A model generated the notes under the pieces. It did not search any database and was not told the origin of the DNA. It saw nothing but the letters and a program-made list of their open reading frames with translations. A stretch of DNA of 64,000 nucleotides from Caulobacteraceae bacterium (GTDB lineage: Bacteria > Pseudomonadota > Alphaproteobacteria > Caulobacterales > Caulobacteraceae). The translations under genes and the position numbers were made by a program. The stretch lies in contig JAIYCQ010000011.1 of the NCBI GenBank assembly GCA_027487945.1, positions 84,933-148,932 on the forward strand, given 5' to 3'. Of this stretch, positions 1-9,239 are shown piece after piece. The number at the start of each line of letters is the position of its first letter. The first letter of the stretch is position 1.

Positions 1-10
1 AGAACGACCC

Positions 11-1429
11 ATGGACTTCGACACTGACTACAGCATGACCATCGGCGGCAAGGCCGTCGCCGGCGCGGGGACGTTCGACGTCCTCAACCCGGCCAATGAG
101 CAGGTCATCGCCCAGGCCCCGGACTGTTCGAAGGAACAGCTGGACGAGGCCGTCGCCGCGGCCCGCGCCGCTTTCCCGGCCTGGTCGGCGACCCCGATCG
201 CCGAGCGCCGCAAGGCGGTTCTGGCCCTGGCCGGCGCCATCGCCGCCAACGCCGAGGGCCTCAAGCGCCTGCTGACCCGCGAACAGGGCAAGCCGCACGC
301 CGACGCCATGAACGACGTCCTCGGCGGCGCCGGCTGGCTGCAGGGCGCCTCGACGCTCGATCTGCCCGAGACGGTCAACGAGGACACCGACGTCCGCCGC
401 AGCATCACCCGCCATGTGCCGATCGGCGTGGTCGGGGCGATTGCGCCGTGGAACTTCCCGGTCATCCTGGCCATGTTCAAGGTCGCCCCGGCGCTGATGG
501 CCGGCAACACCATCGTGCTGAAGCCCTCGCCCTTCACCCCGCTGACGACGCTGAAGATCGGCGAGCTGGCCCGTGCCGTCCTGCCGCCAGGCGTGCTGAA
601 CGTCGTCTCCGGCGGCGACAGTCTCGGCCCCTGGATGACCAGCCACCCCGGCATCGACAAGATCAGCTTCACCGGCTCGACCCAGACCGGCCGCAAGGTG
701 ATGGCCAGCGCCGCCGACAGCCTCAAGCGCATCACGCTCGAGCTGGGCGGTAACGACGCGGCCATCGTCATGCCCGACGTCGACGTCGAGAAGGTCGCCG
801 AGCAGCTGTTCTGGGCCGCCTTCCGCAACACCGGCCAGATCTGCATCGCCAGCAAGCGCATGTACGTTCACAAGGACGTCTACGAGCCGCTCAAGAAGGC
901 GATCGCCGACTACGCCGCCACCGTGAAGATGGGCGACGGCGCCGAGCAGGGCACCCAGCTGGGGCCGATCCAGAACAAGCAGCAGTACCAGCGCGTGCTG
1001 GAGCTGATCGCCGATGCCAAGGCCAACGGCTATCCGTTCCTGATCGGCGGCGAGGCCTCGACCGCGCCCGGCTACTTCGTGCCGATCACCATTCTGGACA
1101 ATCCGCCGGAGAACGCGCGGATCGTTCAGGAGGAGCAGTTCGGCCCCGTCCTGCCGCTGCTCAAGGTCGACAGCATCGAGGAGGCGCTCGAGCGGGCCAA
1201 CGCCAGCGAGTACGGCCTGGGCGGCTCGGTCTGGTCGTCGGATATCGACGCGGCCCTGGCCGTCGGCGAGCGGCTGCAGACCGGCACGGTCTGGATCAAC
1301 GAGACCCAGCACCTCAGCCCGCTGGTCAGCTTCGCCGGCCACAAACAGTCGGGCCTGGGCGTCGAGAACGGCATCGACGGCCTGCTGGAGTACACCAACA
1401 CCCAGACGATCGTGGTCCGGAAGGGCTGA
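11..1429 (+). CDS. NAD(P)-dependent aldehyde dehydrogenase
   Basis: A 472-residue cytosolic aldehyde dehydrogenase that should oxidise an aldehyde to the carboxylic acid with NAD(P)+. The family signatures are present: APWNFPV (cofactor-binding loop), FTGSTQTG, the general base Glu244 in LELGG, and the nucleophile Cys278 in NTGQICIAS. Length is normal for the family. It stands 97 bp before two acyl-CoA dehydrogenases on the same strand. With the P450 and acyl-CoA ligase nearby it could handle the aldehyde step between a terminal alcohol and an acid; that role is inference, because substrate cannot be read from sequence. Only 10 bases precede the start, so its promoter is outside the window. 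Confidence 0.93.
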   Translation: MDFDTDYSMTIGGKAVAGAGTFDVLNPANEQVIAQAPDCSKEQLDEAVAAARAAFPAWSATPIAERRKAVLALAGAIAANAEGLKRLLTREQGKPHADAMNDVLGGAGWLQGASTLDLPETVNEDTDVRRSITRHVPIGVVGAIAPWNFPVILAMFKVAPALMAGNTIVLKPSPFTPLTTLKIGELARAVLPPGVLNVVSGGDSLGPWMTSHPGIDKISFTGSTQTGRKVMASAADSLKRITLELGGNDAAIVMPDVDVEKVAEQLFWAAFRNTGQICIASKRMYVHKDVYEPLKKAIADYAATVKMGDGAEQGTQLGPIQNKQQYQRVLELIADAKANGYPFLIGGEASTAPGYFVPITILDNPPENARIVQEEQFGPVLPLLKVDSIEEALERANASEYGLGGSVWSSDIDAALAVGERLQTGTVWINETQHLSPLVSFAGHKQSGLGVENGIDGLLEYTNTQTIVVRKG

Positions 1430-1435
1430 CGCACC

Positions 1436-1471
1436 GGCCGCCGCGGGTTCCTGCCGGAATTCGCGGCGGCC
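1436..1471 (+). terminator. Candidate intrinsic terminator after the aldehyde dehydrogenase
   Basis: Ten-base perfect arms GGCCGCCGCG (1436-1445) and CGCGGCGGCC (1462-1471) flank a 16-base loop and are followed by the pyrimidine-rich TCTTGCCTTT. The loop is long and the T-run is broken, so it may be only partly efficient. It would separate the aldehyde dehydrogenase from the acyl-CoA dehydrogenase pair. Confidence 0.45.
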
Positions 1472-1525
1472 TCTTGCCTTTAGGCGGGTCTGCCTGTCAT
1501 CCCTTGCGGCGGGCAGGAGACAAAA

Positions 1526-2638
1526 ATGATCACGTTCGAGCTCAACGAAGAGCAGTCGATGATCCGCGAGGCGCTGCAGGGCTTCGCGGCCGAGGTGCTG
1601 GCGCCGGGCGCGCGGGCCATCGACGAGGCCGGCGAGATGCCGGCCGACATCCTCCAGAAGGGCTGGGACTTCGGCCTGATCGCCGCGGCGATTCCCGAAG
1701 CCTATGGCGGCGGCGGCGGGGACCGCTCCTGCATGACCAACGCCGTGGCGCTGGAGGCGCTGGGCGGCGGCTGCGCCAGCCAGGCGGCGGCCATCATGGC
1801 GCCGGGCCAGTTCGTCAGTGCGCTGATCGACTTCGGAACCGAGGAGCAGAAGGCCGGGCACCTGCCGCGCTTCACCGGCGCGACGCCCGTCGCCGCCAGC
1901 CTGGCCGTGCAGGAGAGCCAGTTCGGCTTCGCCGCCGAGGCGCAGCGCACGATCGCGACCCGCAAGGGCAACGGCTTCGTCCTGAACGGCGAGAAGCGGC
2001 TGGTCCCCCTCGGCGACCGGGCGGACACCTTCCTGGTCCTGGCCCGCGACGAGGGTAGTGAGGGCCTGGCCGCGGTGCAGGCCTACATCGTTCCGCGCGA
2101 CACGGTCGGCCTGTCTGTCGAGACAGAGAATGGCACCCAGGGGCTCAAACCCCTGCCGAAGGGCAAGCTCACGCTCGCCAACGTCGAACTGCCCGGTTCC
2201 GCGCGCCTCGGCGGCGACGCCGGCATCGATGCGGCGCGGCTGATCAGCCACGCCCGCGTGGGCGCGGCGGCCGTAGCCGTCGGCCTGTCGCGCCAGGCCA
2301 CGGACTTCGCCATCCCCTACGCCCGCGAGCGCGTCGCGTTCGGCGAGCCGATCGGCAAGAAGCAGTCGATCGCCTTTATGCTGGCCGAGATGCACATCGA
2401 GTGCGAGACGATGCGCTGGATGGTCTGGAAGGCCGCCAGCCTGCTGGAGCACAACGATCCGGGCGCGGTGAAGGCCTCGGTGCTCGCCCAGGACTACGTC
2501 CGCCGCAAGGCGGTCAAGATCGCCGACGACGCGCTGCAGATCTTCGGCGGCCACGGCTTCATCCGCGATCTGCCCCTGGAAATGTGGCTTCGCAACGCGC
2601 GCACCCTGACCGTCCTCGACGGTCCGGTCTCGGTTTAG
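1526..2638 (+). CDS. Acyl-CoA dehydrogenase, C-terminally short subunit
   Basis: A 370-residue acyl-CoA dehydrogenase-family flavoprotein. The alpha-helical N-domain, the beta-domain (SLAVQESQFGF where active enzymes have a T-E-P type motif) and the C-terminal helical domain with IFGGHGFIRDLPLE are visible. It ends abruptly at RNARTLTVLDGPVSV: where the family usually has YEGT..IQ followed by 20-30 residues, it has LDG and stops, so the usual C-terminal catalytic Glu is replaced by Asp. Eleven bases separate it from a full-length paralogue (2650-3843). I infer the non-catalytic or altered partner of a heteromeric dehydrogenase. Start ATG 1526 follows a GGCAGGAG ribosome binding site. Confidence 0.88.
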   Translation: MITFELNEEQSMIREALQGFAAEVLAPGARAIDEAGEMPADILQKGWDFGLIAAAIPEAYGGGGGDRSCMTNAVALEALGGGCASQAAAIMAPGQFVSALIDFGTEEQKAGHLPRFTGATPVAASLAVQESQFGFAAEAQRTIATRKGNGFVLNGEKRLVPLGDRADTFLVLARDEGSEGLAAVQAYIVPRDTVGLSVETENGTQGLKPLPKGKLTLANVELPGSARLGGDAGIDAARLISHARVGAAAVAVGLSRQATDFAIPYARERVAFGEPIGKKQSIAFMLAEMHIECETMRWMVWKAASLLEHNDPGAVKASVLAQDYVRRKAVKIADDALQIFGGHGFIRDLPLEMWLRNARTLTVLDGPVSV

Positions 2639-2649
2639 GGAGAACGATC

Positions 2650-3843
2650 ATGGCTGACTTCCGTCTCTCCGCCATCGACCAGCAGATCCTCGACAAGGTC
2701 GTCGAGGTCGGCGAGTCCACCTCGCGGCACGCCCGCTACTACGAGGACCACGAGCACGAGACCCCGCCGACGCGGCTGGAAGGCGAGCGCGGGTTCGAGG
2801 AGGTGTTCCCGCTGTTTGGCCAGCGCCAGCCGGGCGACACCCCGATGATGACCTTCATGATGGCGGTCAGCATCGCGCGGGGCTCGACCACGGGCGTGAC
2901 ACGGGGCCTCGGCCTCGCCATGCCCGCCGGCCGCGCCAGCGGCCTTGGCAACGCGGCCCTGCAATCGGCCGGCACGCCCGAGCAGAAGGCCAAGTGGGGC
3001 GACCTGTTCCTGGCCATGTCGATCACCGAGCCGAACGTCGGCTCCGACACCAAGGCCATCCAGGCCACAGCCCGGCTCGACGGCGACGAGTGGGTGATCA
3101 ACGGCGACAAGATCTTCGTCACCGACGGGGTCAAGTGCGACGGCGCCATCGTCTGGGCGACCATCGACAAGTCGGCCGGCCGGGCCGGCATCAAGTCGTT
3201 CCTGGTGCTGAAGGGCGCGCCCGGCTTCGAGCTGGTCCGCCAGGAGAAGAAGCTCGGCATCCGCTCGTCGGACACCGCCGCCTACAGCTTCCGCGACTGC
3301 CGCGTGCCGCGCGATGCCCTGCTGGGCGGCGACGAGACGGTCCCCAAGGACGGTGGCTCCGCCGGCTACAAGGGGGTGATGAAGACCTTCAACATGACCC
3401 GCCCGGCCGTGGCCTCCGGCGGTGTGGCCAAGGCGAAGGGCGCGCTGGAGTTCACGAAGGCCGCGCTGGCCCAGGAAGGCGTCGAGGTCGACTGGTCTCG
3501 CAGCTACAATCAGCGGAGCGCCGTCGAGCAGCGGCTGATCGAGATGGAGGCCGACACCGAGGCTGCGGCCCTGTCTGTGCTGCACGCCGCCTGGCTCAAT
3601 GACGTGCGCAAGCCCAACAACCTCGAAAGCTCGGTCTGCAAGGCCAAGGGCGGCGAGGTCTGCCGGACCATCCCGCAGGCCGCCATGGAGCTGCTGGGCG
3701 GGATGTCGGTCAGCCACGACCATCTGGTCGAGAAGTTCCTTCGCGACGGCCGGATCAGCGACATCTACGAGGGCACCGGCCAGATCCAGAGGCTGATCAT
3801 CGCCCGCGAGATCCTGGGCTACTCGTCCGAGGAGCTCACCTGA
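2650..3843 (+). CDS. Acyl-CoA dehydrogenase, full-length subunit
   Basis: A 397-residue acyl-CoA dehydrogenase that should introduce an alpha,beta double bond into an acyl-CoA, passing electrons from FAD to electron-transfer flavoprotein. It shows SITEPNVGSDTKAIQ (FAD/substrate loop), LGIRSSDTA, and the C-terminal DIYEGTGQIQRLIIAREIL holding the usual catalytic Glu. The open frame runs upstream to 2401, but ATG 2650 after GGGAGAACGATC, 11 bases past the previous stop, gives a normal N-terminus. It is probably co-transcribed with the short paralogue upstream. Its last 8 bases overlap the convergent MFS gene. Confidence 0.9.
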   Translation: MADFRLSAIDQQILDKVVEVGESTSRHARYYEDHEHETPPTRLEGERGFEEVFPLFGQRQPGDTPMMTFMMAVSIARGSTTGVTRGLGLAMPAGRASGLGNAALQSAGTPEQKAKWGDLFLAMSITEPNVGSDTKAIQATARLDGDEWVINGDKIFVTDGVKCDGAIVWATIDKSAGRAGIKSFLVLKGAPGFELVRQEKKLGIRSSDTAAYSFRDCRVPRDALLGGDETVPKDGGSAGYKGVMKTFNMTRPAVASGGVAKAKGALEFTKAALAQEGVEVDWSRSYNQRSAVEQRLIEMEADTEAAALSVLHAAWLNDVRKPNNLESSVCKAKGGEVCRTIPQAAMELLGGMSVSHDHLVEKFLRDGRISDIYEGTGQIQRLIIAREILGYSSEELT

Positions 3844-5158
3844 CGGCGCGCCGCCGCGGATCCTTGATCACCGTCAGGGTCAGCAGCGCCGCCACCAGCA
3901 GGCCCAGAGAGGCGCCGAAGACGACGTCGTAGCCGAGCAGATCGGCGACGGCTCCGCCGACCAGCGGCCCGAGTGTGGCGGTGACGCCCTCCGCCGTCGC
4001 GGAGATGCCGATCCGCATCGACAGGTCGTCGCGGTGGCCGAACTCCAGGATCATGGTCTGGGACGCCATCATGTAGCCGGCCTGGGCGGCGCCGAGGCCG
4101 AAAAAGGCGAGGAACACCGCCGCCGACGTGCCCAGGGTCATCAGCACCACCGTCGAGGCGATCCAGCCCGCGATCGACAGCACCAGCACGACCCGGAATC
4201 CCTTCCGGTCGCCCAGGTAGCCCCAGAGGATGTTGGAGACCGTGTCGGCGCCCAGGAAGGCCAGGGACAGCAGGCCCAGGGTCGCGCCGTCCAGATGCAT
4301 CGTCTCGCCGACGTGCAGGATGTAGAAGGGCGTGGCGATCCGGGCCGAGGTGGCCAACATCTGCATGATGAGGAACCAGCGGTAGCCCGGGTCCGCCGCG
4401 ATCAGGCCGGGAATGTCGCGCATCCGGTCACGCATCCGGACCGGCTCCCGGATGGTCGGCGGAATCGGCTCGCGGATCTGGTGCTGGAGAAACCACAGAC
4501 CGAGGCTCGTCAGGAAGAAGGCCAGGATGAAGGTCGTGGCGTAGCCGTTGCCCAGCACATTGGCCCCGATCAGATACTTGCCCGAGGCGTAGGCGAGGAT
4601 GGCCGCGATCAGGCCGCCGACCGCGTTACGCCAGGCCTGCAACCGCCCGCGCAGGCTGATCGGAATGACTCGCGACATCAGCAGGGTGAAGGCCACCCGC
4701 TGGGCGCCCATGAAGACGCCGAACAGGAAGACGAACAGCAGCAGGGTCAGAACCTGCGCCTGGTCGCGAAGGAACCAGCCGGTCAGGGCCATGCCCAGGA
4801 TCGCCAGCCGGCCGAGGCTGCCCAGCACGATGGCCATGGGCATGATCTTCGGCCGGTGTTCGATCGCGGCGCCGGCGACCAGCGGCGAGATGATCCCGCC
4901 CATCTGCTGCAGCGCCAGTCCGAGGCCGACGACGGTGTTGGAGCCTGACACCAGGTGCAGGTAGGCCGGCATGAAGGTCGGGGCGTTGATCAGGCGAAAG
5001 CCCGTCATGCCCAGCATGCCGTGCACGAAGTTGCCGACGTAGTTCCGGCGCAGATTGTCCCAGATGAAGCGCTCGTAGGCGGCCTCGCGGGTCGCGAGAT
5101 CGTCAGGGGCGGACGCGACGGCGGGATCCGCCGCGTCCGCCCTGGCCGGCTCATCCAT
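3836..5158 (-). CDS. MFS transporter
   Basis: A 440-residue inner-membrane protein with about 12 hydrophobic segments. The N-terminal half carries the MFS loop 2-3 region (IEHRPKIMPMAI) and the second half has GYLGDRKGFRVVL, the matching loop of the duplicated half. A charged 30-residue N-terminal tail precedes the first helix. It is the last gene of a leftward run after two acyl-CoA dehydrogenases and an acyl-CoA ligase, which suggests uptake or export of the substrate or product of that pathway. The substrate cannot be assigned. Confidence 0.85.
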   Translation of the reverse strand: MDEPARADAADPAVASAPDDLATREAAYERFIWDNLRRNYVGNFVHGMLGMTGFRLINAPTFMPAYLHLVSGSNTVVGLGLALQQMGGIISPLVAGAAIEHRPKIMPMAIVLGSLGRLAILGMALTGWFLRDQAQVLTLLLFVFLFGVFMGAQRVAFTLLMSRVIPISLRGRLQAWRNAVGGLIAAILAYASGKYLIGANVLGNGYATTFILAFFLTSLGLWFLQHQIREPIPPTIREPVRMRDRMRDIPGLIAADPGYRWFLIMQMLATSARIATPFYILHVGETMHLDGATLGLLSLAFLGADTVSNILWGYLGDRKGFRVVLVLSIAGWIASTVVLMTLGTSAAVFLAFFGLGAAQAGYMMASQTMILEFGHRDDLSMRIGISATAEGVTATLGPLVGGAVADLLGYDVVFGASLGLLVAALLTLTVIKDPRRRAVR

Positions 5159-5197
5159 GTCCGGCCGAGCTCCGCACGCTACTGAAGGGGCCGTGGG

Positions 5198-6334
5198 TCA
5201 AAAGCCCTGCATCCTGCCCCAGCGGTCGCGGTGCCAGGCGGTCGACCCGAAGAGGGTCTCCACGGCCCGGGCGCGCTTGAGATAGAGGCCCGCGTCGTGG
5301 GCGTCGGTCATGCCGATGCCGCCGTGCATCTGGACCATTTCGCGGGAGATCAGGTTCAGGGTGTCGCCGGCGACCGCCTTGGCCAGCGCCGCCTGCTGCG
5401 CCAGATCCTCCGCGTCCTGGTCGATGGCCGCCAGAGCCGCCTCGACGCAGGAGCGCGCCAGCTCCAGCTCGCTCAGCATCCGCGCGGCCCGGTGCTGCAG
5501 GGCCTGGAAGCTGCCGATGGTCTGACCGAACTGAACGCGGGTCTTCAGGTAGTCAAGCGTGGTGTCGAAGCCCTGGGCCGCCATGCCGAGCATCTCGGCC
5601 GCGATCGCGATGCGGGCAACATCCAGGGTGCGCTCGAGCAGGGCGTAGCCGTCTCCGGCGCGCCCCAGCACCGCCTCGGCGCCGGCCTCCACGCCCTCGA
5701 AGATCAGGGCGGCGTAGTCACGGCTGTCGGCCAGATGGCGCGGAGACCGGGTCAGGCCCGTCGCATCGGCGGGGATGAGGAACAGGGTGATCCCGGCCTC
5801 GTCGCCGGGCGCGCCCGCGGTGCGGGCCGCCACGATAAAGGCTGTTGCCGCCATGCCCTCGGCCACGAAGGCCTTGGCGCCGGACAACCGCCAGCCGCCG
5901 CCGGAGGCCTCGGCCTTGAGCGCGGTGCGCACCGGGTCATGGCGCGGGCCCTCGTCGACGGCGAGGGCGACGACGGCCTCGCCCGCGGCGATGGCCGACA
6001 GCCAGCATTCCTTCTGCGCATCGGTCCCGGCCCGCACCAGGGCGCTGACGGCGGCCATGGACGACACCGCCAGCGGCGAGGCGGCGAGGGTTCGGCCGAG
6101 TTCCTCCAGCACCAGGCCCAGGCTCAGGTAGCCGAACTCCGAGCCGCCGCAGGCTTCTGGCACGACCACCCCCGCCCAGCCCATGGCGGCCATGTCGGCG
6201 AAGGCTTCCGGCGCGTAGCCCAGCAGGCTGCCGCCGTCCCGCGCCTTGCGGAGCGCGCTCACCGGCGCCTTTTCCTGCACCCACGCCCGGGCGGCGTCGC
6301 GCAGCATCGATTGTTCTTCGGTCAGAACGGCCAT
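5198..6334 (-). CDS. Acyl-CoA dehydrogenase, small subunit type
   Basis: A 378-residue acyl-CoA dehydrogenase-family protein. MLRDAARAWV (N-domain), a degenerate middle domain (VALAVDEGPRHDPV replaces the usual T-E-P motif) and HGGIGMTDAHDAGLYLKRARAVETLFG (C-domain) are seen. The C-terminal pattern matches small subunits of FadE-type heteromeric dehydrogenases, which act on bulky acyl-CoAs such as steroid or terpenoid side chains. It lies 12 bases downstream of its larger partner (6347-7546), so the two were probably kept together as an alpha/beta pair. Substrate class is inference. Confidence 0.88.
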   Translation of the reverse strand: MAVLTEEQSMLRDAARAWVQEKAPVSALRKARDGGSLLGYAPEAFADMAAMGWAGVVVPEACGGSEFGYLSLGLVLEELGRTLAASPLAVSSMAAVSALVRAGTDAQKECWLSAIAAGEAVVALAVDEGPRHDPVRTALKAEASGGGWRLSGAKAFVAEGMAATAFIVAARTAGAPGDEAGITLFLIPADATGLTRSPRHLADSRDYAALIFEGVEAGAEAVLGRAGDGYALLERTLDVARIAIAAEMLGMAAQGFDTTLDYLKTRVQFGQTIGSFQALQHRAARMLSELELARSCVEAALAAIDQDAEDLAQQAALAKAVAGDTLNLISREMVQMHGGIGMTDAHDAGLYLKRARAVETLFGSTAWHRDRWGRMQGF

Positions 6335-6346
6335 GACGGGCGCTCC

Positions 6347-7546
6347 CTACTGGTGATCAAGAAGGCCAAGGATACGCTTGGCGATGATGTTGTTCTGGAT
6401 CTCGGCGGAGCCGCCATAGATCGTGGTCGCCTTGCCGCCCAGCCAGTTTCGGGTCTGTTCCAGCTCCTTGTCGGTGAAGCCGTCGCCCTCCCAGCCGAGG
6501 CCCTGGGCGCCCATGATCTCGACCGCCAGCTCGGCCCGTTCCTGACCGACTTTCGAGCCGACGTTCTTCATGATCGAGGTGGCGTTCGAGGGGCCGCCGC
6601 CGCCCCTGGCCTCGGCCTGGGCGCGCATCAGGGTCAGCATGAAGGCCTTTGCCTCCATCTGGTGACGGATGATCCGCGAGCGCAGGTCCGGATCGGCGAT
6701 ACGGCCCGTCCCGTCGACGCCGACGTAGGTCTTCGCCAGCGCGTCGAGCGGGGTTCCCGCCGCGAAGCGTCCCGCCGAGCCGCCGCCGCCGGACAGGCTG
6801 TTGCGCTCATGCTGGAGCAGGCGCTTGCCGATCGTCCAGCCGCCGTTCAGCGGGCCGACGAGGTTCTCCTTGGGCACCTTCACATCGGTCAGGAAGGTCT
6901 CGCAGAAGGGCGAATTTCCGCTGATCAGCTTGATGGGGCGCACTTCTACGCCGGGCGTCCTCATGTCGAACAGGATGAAGGAGATGCCCTCATGCTTGGT
7001 CGTGAAGTCGGTGCGGACGAGACAGAAGCACCAGTCGGCGTACTGGGCGCCGGAGGTCCAGACCTTCTGGCCGTTGACCAGGAAGTGGTCGCCCATGTCC
7101 TCGCAGCGGGTCTGCAGGGCGGCGAGGTCGGAGCCGGCGCCCGGCTCGGAATAGCCCTGGCACCAGCGGATCTCCCCCCGACAGATCGGCGGGATGTGGC
7201 GCTGCTTCTGCTCTTCGCTGCCGTATTCCAGCAGGGTCGGGCCGAACATCATGATGCCCATGCCGCCGATCGGGTTGCGGGCGCCGATGCGGTTCATCTC
7301 CTGCTGCAGCACGCGCGCCTGCGCGGGCGACAGCCCGCCGCCGCCGTAAGCCGCGGGCCAGGTCGGCGTGCCCCAGCCCTTCTCGCCCATCCGCTGCTTC
7401 CACAGCAGGGCGTCGCCCTCAACGGGGCCGGTGGCGTTCATCATCGCCACATCCACCCCGGCGAGGGACGGCGGGAAGTTGGCGGTCAGCCAGTCCCGCG
7501 CCTCGGTGCGGAAGGCGTCCGCGTCCGTACTGCCAAAATCGGCCAT
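6347..7546 (-). CDS. Acyl-CoA dehydrogenase, large subunit type
   Basis: A 399-residue acyl-CoA dehydrogenase. Motifs include WPAAYGGGGLS, CQGYSEPGAGSDLAALQT (FAD/substrate loop), GQKVWTSGAQYADW and the C-terminal IYGGSAEIQNNIIAKRILGL. Having YGG where simple enzymes have YEG is typical of the large subunit of FadE-type heteromers. The open frame extends upstream to 7741, over the end of the ligase gene, but ATG 7546 sits behind AGGAGCAGAGAC and gives the conserved N-terminus. Operon order is ligase, this gene, small acyl-CoA dehydrogenase, MFS transporter. Confidence 0.9.
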   Translation of the reverse strand: MADFGSTDADAFRTEARDWLTANFPPSLAGVDVAMMNATGPVEGDALLWKQRMGEKGWGTPTWPAAYGGGGLSPAQARVLQQEMNRIGARNPIGGMGIMMFGPTLLEYGSEEQKQRHIPPICRGEIRWCQGYSEPGAGSDLAALQTRCEDMGDHFLVNGQKVWTSGAQYADWCFCLVRTDFTTKHEGISFILFDMRTPGVEVRPIKLISGNSPFCETFLTDVKVPKENLVGPLNGGWTIGKRLLQHERNSLSGGGGSAGRFAAGTPLDALAKTYVGVDGTGRIADPDLRSRIIRHQMEAKAFMLTLMRAQAEARGGGGPSNATSIMKNVGSKVGQERAELAVEIMGAQGLGWEGDGFTDKELEQTRNWLGGKATTIYGGSAEIQNNIIAKRILGLLDHQ

Positions 7547-7601
7547 GTCTCTGCTCCTGGACGTTCGTCTTGTTCTGTTTGGAAGGCCGTCGCCGGCCCG
7601 G

Positions 7602-9188
7602 TCAGATCTGGCGTGCACGGCCTTCCCAGTAGGGCGCGCGCACCTTGTTGCGCTGGATCTTGCCGGCCTCGGACCGGGGAAGCTCGGCCGCGAAGTCGAG
7701 GCTGCGGGGAACCTTGAAGCCGGGCAGGGCTCCCCGGGCAAAGGCGAGGATCTCGTCGGCGAGCGTCTCGCTCGGATCGTGGCCCGGCTTGAGGAGGATC
7801 ACCGCCTTCACCTGCTCGCCCCATTCATCGTGCGGCACGCCGACGGTCGCCGAGTCCGCCACGGCGGGGTGCTTGACCAGCTCGTTGTCGATCTCCTGCG
7901 GATAGATGTTCACCCCGCCGGAGATAATGGTCTCGGCGTTGCGACCGGTCAGGAACAGGTAGTCGTCCTCGTCGAAGTAGCCGACGTCCCCCATGGTGAA
8001 GAAGTCATCGACCCGCGAGGCCTGCGTCTTCGCCTCGTCCTTGAAGTAGGTGAAGGCCCCGCCCGGCGGCAGCTGCTGGTAGATGGCGCCGGCCTGACCG
8101 TTGGGCAGGTCGCGGCCGGCCTCGTCCAGGATACGGACCTGCAGCAGCGCCGGGCGCTTGCCGACGCTGCCGGGCTTGGCCAGCCACTCCCGGGAGTCGA
8201 TCATGAACCCGGCCCCGCCTTCCGAGCCGGCGTAGTACTCGGTCAGCACCGGACCGAACCAGTCGATCATCGCCCGCTTGACCTCGGGCGGGCAGGGCGC
8301 GGCCCCGTGGATGATGAACTGGACGTGGTCCACCGGGTAGCGCGCCTTGACCTTGTCCGGCAGCGCCAGCAGTCGCTGGAACATGATCGGCACCATGTGG
8401 AAGTGCGTTACACGCCGCTCCGAGATGGTCCTGAGCACATGTTCGGAATCCCAGCGGTCGATAAAGGCCAGCGCCGCCCCGCTGCCCAAGGCCGCCCGGA
8501 TGTCGAAGACCAGCGGCGCGGCGTGGTAGCCGGGACCGGCGCACATCTGGACCGACGTCCGGTGGTCGTAGCCGCGCATCTGGTAGGTGGCATGGGGCGT
8601 GACCGCCGGGTTCGGCCGGAACACCCCCTTGGGCCGGCCGGTTGTGCCCGAGGTGTACATCATGCTGTTGCCCAGCGAGGGGTCGGCGATGTCGCTCGCA
8701 TCAAAAGGGGCGATGGCGTCGCCATAGGACTCGAAGCCGTCGATCGGCCCGCCGACCGCCAGTCGGGTTGCGATCTGCGGAAGGCCGGCGGCCGCCTCCC
8801 GCACCGCAGTCACCCGTGCGTCGGCGATCAGCGCCTTCGCCTCGCAGTCCTGGATGACGTAGGCGATCTCCTCGGCTGACAGGTGCCAGTTCACAGGCGT
8901 CAGCCGCAGGCCGCAGCGGAGCGTCGCGGCCAGCGCCTCGACGAACTCCACACGGTTCGAGCAGACCAGAGCGACGGAATCGCCGGCCGACAGCCCCCTC
9001 GCGCGTAACAGCCGCACCAGCCTGTTGGCGTTGCCGTTGACCGCCCCGAAGCTGTGCGCCGTCCCGTCCGGGTCGACGACCGCGACCCTGTCCGGCTGCA
9101 GATCCGCCCACACCGCCAGCGTCATGCCGCGCATCGCCGCCTCGTCAAGGCGGGTCCCGAGAGCCGGATCGGAAGCGGCGGGCTCCAT
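7602..9188 (-). CDS. AMP-dependent acyl-CoA ligase
   Basis: A 528-residue adenylate-forming enzyme that should activate a carboxylic acid to its CoA thioester via acyl-AMP. P-loop MYTSGTTGRPKG, YYAGSEGG (where many ligases have YGxTE), FTMGDVGYFDEDDYLFLTGR and the C-terminal lysine motif PRSEAGKIQRNKV are clear. Two ATG codons are adjacent (9191 and 9188) after GGAGGAC; 9188 gives the better 5-base spacing. The longer frame to 9290 covers the intergenic control region and is unlikely. It leads a four-gene leftward operon with two acyl-CoA dehydrogenases and a transporter. An inverted repeat about 50 bases upstream may be its operator. Confidence 0.9.
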   Translation of the reverse strand: MEPAASDPALGTRLDEAAMRGMTLAVWADLQPDRVAVVDPDGTAHSFGAVNGNANRLVRLLRARGLSAGDSVALVCSNRVEFVEALAATLRCGLRLTPVNWHLSAEEIAYVIQDCEAKALIADARVTAVREAAAGLPQIATRLAVGGPIDGFESYGDAIAPFDASDIADPSLGNSMMYTSGTTGRPKGVFRPNPAVTPHATYQMRGYDHRTSVQMCAGPGYHAAPLVFDIRAALGSGAALAFIDRWDSEHVLRTISERRVTHFHMVPIMFQRLLALPDKVKARYPVDHVQFIIHGAAPCPPEVKRAMIDWFGPVLTEYYAGSEGGAGFMIDSREWLAKPGSVGKRPALLQVRILDEAGRDLPNGQAGAIYQQLPPGGAFTYFKDEAKTQASRVDDFFTMGDVGYFDEDDYLFLTGRNAETIISGGVNIYPQEIDNELVKHPAVADSATVGVPHDEWGEQVKAVILLKPGHDPSETLADEILAFARGALPGFKVPRSLDFAAELPRSEAGKIQRNKVRAPYWEGRARQI

Positions 9189-9239
9189 CATGTCCTCCAG
9201 GCGCCGGGGGCCGTTCGGCGCATTCGGAGTCTGGAGCAT

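Noticed and set aside
5231..7717. Very long open frame (828 codons) on the + strand antisense to two acyl-CoA dehydrogenases
   Set aside because: It is His/Arg/Gly/Ala-rich shadow sequence produced by high third-position GC of the real minus-strand genes; no domain and no ribosome binding site.
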